9,981 nucleotides of DNA from Desulfobacteraceae bacterium (lineage in GTDB: Bacteria; Desulfobacterota; Desulfobacteria; Desulfobacterales; Desulfobacteraceae), in assembly GCA_024225895.1 (NCBI GenBank), contig JAAEMC010001118.1, forward strand, positions 1-9,981, in the 5' to 3' direction. Under the pieces are notes generated by a model. The model had not been told where the DNA came from. It was given only the letters and a program-made list of their open reading frames with translations, and ran no database searches. Shown one piece after another: positions 6,682-9,981 of the stretch. Positions within the stretch are counted from its first letter, which is position 1; each line of letters opens with the position of its first letter. Made by a program: the position numbers and the translations under genes.

Positions 6682-7761
6682 TTACCGGCCGTTGGGTTGT
6701 TCTGAGTTGATGATTTCTTTTTCCAGATCAACCAGCATGACCATGGTTCTGTAAATATTGACCAGGATTTCAAAAAACCGTTTTTCATTAGAGGTGATGG
6801 TTGATCTGAAATTAAAAGCGATTATTGATATGTCAGCCTCGAAATAGGTGATGAAATTTTCAATAGGAATTCCAATAAAGTCCAGTACTCTGGGATCAAG
6901 CGGGTTCTTGCGCAAAAAGTCTTCTGTAGAATTGTAAAATTGTAGATCATCAGATATGATCTGTGCTTTTTTCCTGGAAATATTTATGGGGGCAAGCGAT
7001 TCCTTGTGAATGATAATCGCATCTGATTTTTCTATCTTATCGTCATTATTTTTAAAGACATACCCGGCTAGATTTTTATCTTTATCTGCACGGGTGATGA
7101 AAACCGCTTTATAATCCTTTAACAGGAAAGAAGAAAGATGCTCAAACTCGGAACCGGTTTTTACAAGGTCTTTAAGGGAATCAATCAAGGAGTCTGAATA
7201 ACGTAAAAGATCTTTCAGTCTCAGATCATAGGTTTTTCTTAAAGAGATATCCTGGAACCAGACCAGTACTTTTTGCTCGTTGTCTCCATACCTGATTCCT
7301 GTGGCTGTTGCTTTAATTTCATACCATTTTTGTACAATTTTTGAGTAGGCCTCCACAGAATACGGGGATGCTTCTTGTAACGGGGCTTTTGTTGCCATTC
7401 GGATGATGGATTCAAATGCATTGGTATCGATAAAATGCTGGATATTGTCTATTTCGTGCTTCTTGAAAATATCCAGAGTTTTACCGACGGAAAGTATAAT
7501 TTTACCTTTCATATCCATGATGAAAACCGGGTCTTTAGTTTGAGCCGGTAGCTCCACCAAGGCATTGAGATGTCTTTGGCGGTAACGGATATTTGTCTTG
7601 GCGATGATTTGAACAAAAAGGGGAACGATAAAGGGAACCAATGAAATATTGAAGGTAAAAAAACAGATAATGAAACCAATAACAGCCGCAGTGACGTATA
7701 TCTGAAAATTGGTTGCCTCTTTAAGTGCAAATTCCAGATATGTTTTTATTTCGGGTTTCAT
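6682..7761 (-). CDS. Membrane-anchored PAS-GAF sensor-like protein without output domain
   Basis: This 359-residue protein is not a recognised named gene. Residues 22-55 form a hydrophobic block that fits two closely spaced membrane helices or a hairpin, with almost no periplasmic loop. A PAS-like domain follows (about 70-177: PVFIMDMKGKIILSVG near its start, then WYEIKATATGIRYG and a PAC-like end WFQDISLRK). A helical linker and a GAF-like domain (about 185-350) close with the amphipathic helix NEKRFFEILVNIYRTM. The C-terminus ends there: no HisKA, HATPase, GGDEF, EAL, HD or DNA-binding region is present. It should detect a cytoplasmic signal at the membrane and act through a partner protein. 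It lies 166 bases after the beta-barrel gene, with its own candidate promoter. No strong ribosome binding site precedes the ATG. The PAS and GAF calls are by eye; the function is unknown. Confidence 0.8.
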   Translation of the reverse strand: MKPEIKTYLEFALKEATNFQIYVTAAVIGFIICFFTFNISLVPFIVPLFVQIIAKTNIRYRQRHLNALVELPAQTKDPVFIMDMKGKIILSVGKTLDIFKKHEIDNIQHFIDTNAFESIIRMATKAPLQEASPYSVEAYSKIVQKWYEIKATATGIRYGDNEQKVLVWFQDISLRKTYDLRLKDLLRYSDSLIDSLKDLVKTGSEFEHLSSFLLKDYKAVFITRADKDKNLAGYVFKNNDDKIEKSDAIIIHKESLAPINISRKKAQIISDDLQFYNSTEDFLRKNPLDPRVLDFIGIPIENFITYFEADISIIAFNFRSTITSNEKRFFEILVNIYRTMVMLVDLEKEIINSEQPNGR

Positions 7762-7811
7762 CTTTAATATCGGTTAATTTTTATTTGTTTGAATTGGAAC
7801 ATTTTTTTGAG

Positions 7812-7844
7812 ATATTCATCAGTGTAGCTTAATCGGCTGAATAT
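7812..7844. repeat. Inverted repeat ATATTCA-N19-TGAATAT over the PAS-GAF promoter
   Basis: A perfect 7-base inverted repeat has arms at 7812-7818 and 7838-7844. One arm falls at the predicted transcription start and the other meets the -35 box of the promoter at 7821-7849. The outer bases are also partly symmetric. This placement is what an operator bound by a dimeric repressor would show, but the sequence is AT-rich and the arms are short. Confidence 0.35.
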
Positions 7845-7849
7845 ATCAA
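7821..7849 (-). promoter_or_regulatory. Candidate sigma-70 type promoter of the PAS-GAF gene
   Basis: Read on the minus strand, TTGATA (7849-7844, five of six -35 matches) is followed after exactly 17 bases by TACACT (7826-7821, four of six -10 matches). Transcription would start near 7814 and give a leader of about 53 bases before the ATG at 7761. It is the best promoter-like sequence in the window and implies that the PAS-GAF gene can be transcribed apart from the barrel gene. Confidence 0.45.
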
Positions 7850-7927
7850 CACAGGTTCTTGCTGTTTCGCAAACTGATGAAAAAAGGGCCAGGGGAAATG
7901 ATAAGGTGGCGAAAAAGGATATTATTG

Positions 7928-9385
7928 TTAAAAATAATACCGGATTTCAAAGGTGATGCGGTCTTCATCTTTGTACTGCCAGAGGATGGAGTCTTTATCC
8001 TGCATATTAAAAAGGGCAAGGGAGCCTTTGACTTCAATATTGTCCGTTACATCATAGGTAAGTTGAAAATCGTGGAACAGATTTTCGTCCTGGATATGAT
8101 AATAAAAGATATATTCAAATTCCAGGGTGTCGTTAAAAAAGTTTTTTAAATAGGCAAAATAAAACGAGGTGCTGTCCCGGTCTGTTGCCGGCAGGGTACT
8201 CATATTTCCAAAAATATGGCGGTTGGAAAGCTCAAAGGTTAAAAGATACCGGTCATTGGCATTGTATTCAAGTCCTGCCATGGCATCAAAAATATCGGAT
8301 GCAACAATGGTGTAGTAATTGTTTTCATCCAGACCCTGCAGGGGGAAATTATTTTTAAAAGCTCCTTCAAATTTTAACAGGAAGCTTTGCATGGCATAGC
8401 TTACGGCAGCCCCGGCCATATTGTATTCCGCAAAGTCCTTGCGCAGGATGGGCATATCATTTTCAAAGGCCCCGTTATGGCCGTAAACCGGGGCATTGGC
8501 AAAAAAACGGCCGGCCATGAAACTCAGTTCAGTTTTTTCAAGGGTTTTGGATAACCGCAGGCCGTATTCAAGATCCCCGAATTCGGGTTTGTTTTCATTT
8601 ATTGCATAGGAGTCAAGGTCGGGAAGGGTGCGAAAATACCGGGTGCCGATATCCGGTTCCCTGTCTGTATCGGGAAAAGGCGAAATAAAGACAAAGAGAT
8701 TGGCAATATCCCAATAAATATCCGATGACAGCATGAACTGGCCAAACCTTGCATCCTCAAGTTCTAAAAAGATAAATTCCGATAAATCCCTTGGGGAGAC
8801 AACATCGGTGATGGCCGCAGTGTCAGCCTTTCCCCATACAATGATCTGGTTCCCCAGTTTGACGCTGAAATCATCATACCCTGCCTGGAGATAGAGCTCT
8901 CTCACACTGCCTTCTAAAAAGAGATCTTTATCTTCGGCATCTGCCCTGTGGTCTGTTTCAGGAATAAATTTCACCTTGCCGTCGAATTTGAAAAACAGGT
9001 TTTTGCAAAAAAGGGTTTCATACTCATGGCGCAGGTAGGCATAATTGGTTACAATCTCAGCGTTTGTTCCCGTTGCCAGGGAAAACTGGTATCCCAAGGT
9101 AAAGGTGGAATCATCCAAAAAACGGTGGGCTAAACTTGATTTTTCAAGTGGGAGTTGCTTTTGTGTAACAGTGCCATCGTCTTCAAAAATCTGGAGGTTT
9201 TCGTCCTCCATGGAATCCTCGTCCAAAATCGTTTTTTCTTTTCCGTTGTCTTCAAAAACCTCGAGGGTGTCTTCATCGGAATCAAAAGCGCTTTGGCAAA
9301 AACCCGGCGACATGGCCCCGGCCAGAAAACAGGATAGAAGGACAAGGGCCATGCCAACGAGTTGTTTTTTGAAAATCAGGATCAT
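7928..9385 (-). CDS. Outer-membrane beta-barrel protein of the DUF1302 type
   Basis: This 485-residue protein has an N-terminal signal peptide (basic KKQ at 6-8, hydrophobic core about 9-24, cleavage probably after about residue 24 or 32). An acidic segment follows (35-71), then alternating aromatic strands to the C-terminus. It ends in IRYYF, the terminal phenylalanine typical of barrels inserted by the Bam machinery. The DUF1302-like signature is clear at 161-204: VRELYLQAGY, then LGNQIIVWGKAD and TDVVSPRDLSEF. The acidic segment carries two copies of LxxFED(N/D)G, at 41-48 and 64-71. The gene follows the LolA-like gene by 29 bases on the same strand and is probably co-transcribed. Such pairs are often found with RND/MMPL-type exporters, so a role in outer-membrane transport or lipid handling is possible. 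M12 is an alternative start; neither start has a strong ribosome binding site. Confidence 0.87.
   Translation of the reverse strand: MILIFKKQLVGMALVLLSCFLAGAMSPGFCQSAFDSDEDTLEVFEDNGKEKTILDEDSMEDENLQIFEDDGTVTQKQLPLEKSSLAHRFLDDSTFTLGYQFSLATGTNAEIVTNYAYLRHEYETLFCKNLFFKFDGKVKFIPETDHRADAEDKDLFLEGSVRELYLQAGYDDFSVKLGNQIIVWGKADTAAITDVVSPRDLSEFIFLELEDARFGQFMLSSDIYWDIANLFVFISPFPDTDREPDIGTRYFRTLPDLDSYAINENKPEFGDLEYGLRLSKTLEKTELSFMAGRFFANAPVYGHNGAFENDMPILRKDFAEYNMAGAAVSYAMQSFLLKFEGAFKNNFPLQGLDENNYYTIVASDIFDAMAGLEYNANDRYLLTFELSNRHIFGNMSTLPATDRDSTSFYFAYLKNFFNDTLEFEYIFYYHIQDENLFHDFQLTYDVTDNIEVKGSLALFNMQDKDSILWQYKDEDRITFEIRYYF
9173..9265 (-). repeat. Two diverged 24-base repeats coding for LxxFED(N/D)G in the barrel protein
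   Basis: Copies lie at 9242-9265 (LEVFEDNG) and 9173-9196 (LQIFEDDG). They share an identical 11-base core, TTTTTGAAGAC, on the coding strand, so the similarity is visible in DNA as well as protein. They lie in the acidic periplasmic segment before the first barrel strand. They may be internal duplications or paired docking motifs. Confidence 0.6.
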
Positions 9386-9414
9386 TTTTTTATACCAACG
9401 ATTACCGGTTGTCC

Positions 9415-9981
9415 TTAAAAATGCTGCTGATATTTGGACAGGTTGCTTTGCCTGAAGGCACCATCAGTTAGGGTCCGCTGGGTTAAAAATTCATCTTTTA
9501 CCTTAACGTTCAGGGCGATTTTTTCATAGGTAAAAAGGGTCCGCCGCTTTGTTTCAATGTTTAAGACCGCAATCTGCATGGGCACCAGGATCTGATCAAT
9601 CATCTGTATGTCGCCAAAATAGATCTTTTTCATTTTTTTACCCTGACGGTTGTAAAGGATGGATTTTAAAATTATGTCCCGTTCCGTATCCACCCACTGC
9701 CTGGATTTGGAATAGTTGCTTTTCTTTGCCCTCTCTTTTGTGGGCGTGGATTCTATCACGGTGCAGGGCCTGCCTCGATAGGTTTCAATCCCTAAAATTT
9801 TATAAGTGTAATCGTCCAGATGCCTTTTTTCCATGTCTTCATAGGAAAGCTCGGAACCGAAAAAACTTCCTGTTTTGGGTTCGTTTTCATTGCCCGAAAC
9901 AATGCGTTTGACTTTACCCATGGCAGAAAGATAGAGCCACTGGTCGGTATCTTTTTTCTTTTGCTCATAATCATATTGCAA
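9415..9981 (-). CDS. LolA-like (outer-membrane lipoprotein-sorting type) protein, 5' end cut by the window
   Basis: The C-terminal 188 codons are present; the reading frame is open to the window edge, so the real start and signal peptide lie beyond it. The visible part matches the family annotated as outer membrane lipoprotein-sorting protein (LolA-like fold). Typical stretches are DQWLYLSAMGKVKRI (13-27 of the visible part), FFGSELSYEDME (40-51), GRPCTVIESTP (70-80) and QWVDTERDIILKS (94-106). Proteins of this type are periplasmic and are often encoded next to an RND/MMPL exporter and a barrel protein, as partly seen here with the barrel gene 29 bases downstream. A role in passing a lipid or lipoprotein between membranes is inferred from fold and context; the cargo is unknown. 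Full members are usually about 240-280 residues, so roughly 60-90 residues are missing. Confidence 0.82.
   Translation of the reverse strand: MQYDYEQKKKDTDQWLYLSAMGKVKRIVSGNENEPKTGSFFGSELSYEDMEKRHLDDYTYKILGIETYRGRPCTVIESTPTKERAKKSNYSKSRQWVDTERDIILKSILYNRQGKKMKKIYFGDIQMIDQILVPMQIAVLNIETKRRTLFTYEKIALNVKVKDEFLTQRTLTDGAFRQSNLSKYQQHF

Noticed and set aside
7876..7917. GCCA...TGGC stem followed by CCTTTTTT on the minus strand after the barrel gene
   Set aside because: The stem is only four base pairs with a 15-base loop, too weak to call an intrinsic terminator.
9045..9455. 136-codon open frame on the plus strand across the barrel gene start
   Set aside because: It runs antisense over the signal peptide and acidic repeats of a well-supported gene; its serine-rich composition is what the reverse of acidic codons gives.

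Overview
The window looks like chromosomal DNA of a Gram-negative bacterium of moderate to low GC. The gene content (DctQM TRAP permease, hybrid sensor kinase with an NtrC-type regulator, a DUF1302-type outer-membrane protein beside a LolA-like protein) and protein style suggest a sulfate-reducing member of the Desulfobacteraceae or relatives (Desulfobacterota). This placement is inference from gene content; no rRNA or other taxonomic marker is present. No tRNA, rRNA, insertion sequence, integrase, phage gene or CRISPR array was found.

Layout, plus strand (1-6623): a short leader (1-131) is followed by dctQ and dctM, the two membrane subunits of a TRAP transporter, which overlap by ATGA. The solute receptor DctP is not in the window and may lie upstream. 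After a 155-base gap carrying small direct repeats and a possible promoter comes a tight three-gene sensory operon: a periplasmic SBP_bac_3-type binding protein, a membrane hybrid histidine kinase (periplasmic domain, HAMP, PAS, HisKA, HATPase, receiver), and a sigma-54-dependent response regulator with an intact GAFTGA loop. The likeliest reading is that the binding protein and kinase sense an external solute, perhaps a carboxylate or amino acid, and the regulator activates transport genes, as DctB/DctD does for C4-dicarboxylates. The separate binding-protein gene beside a kinase that already has its own periplasmic domain is the most interesting feature of this half.

Layout, minus strand (9981-6682): a LolA-like (outer-membrane lipoprotein-sorting-type) protein cut by the window edge, then a DUF1302-type beta-barrel with an acidic, repeat-bearing N-terminal segment, and then, behind its own candidate promoter, a membrane-anchored PAS-GAF protein with no recognisable output domain. 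LolA-like plus DUF1302-type genes commonly sit beside an RND/MMPL-type exporter, so one may lie just beyond position 9981.

The two halves converge at 6624-6681 without an obvious intrinsic terminator. All but about 510 bases are coding; no gene-free stretch exceeds 170 bases. The genes are ordinary families. The points worth a second look are the separate binding protein of the sensory operon, the hybrid kinase paired with a second receiver without Hpt, the output-less PAS-GAF protein with an inverted repeat over its promoter, and the acidic repeats on the barrel protein.
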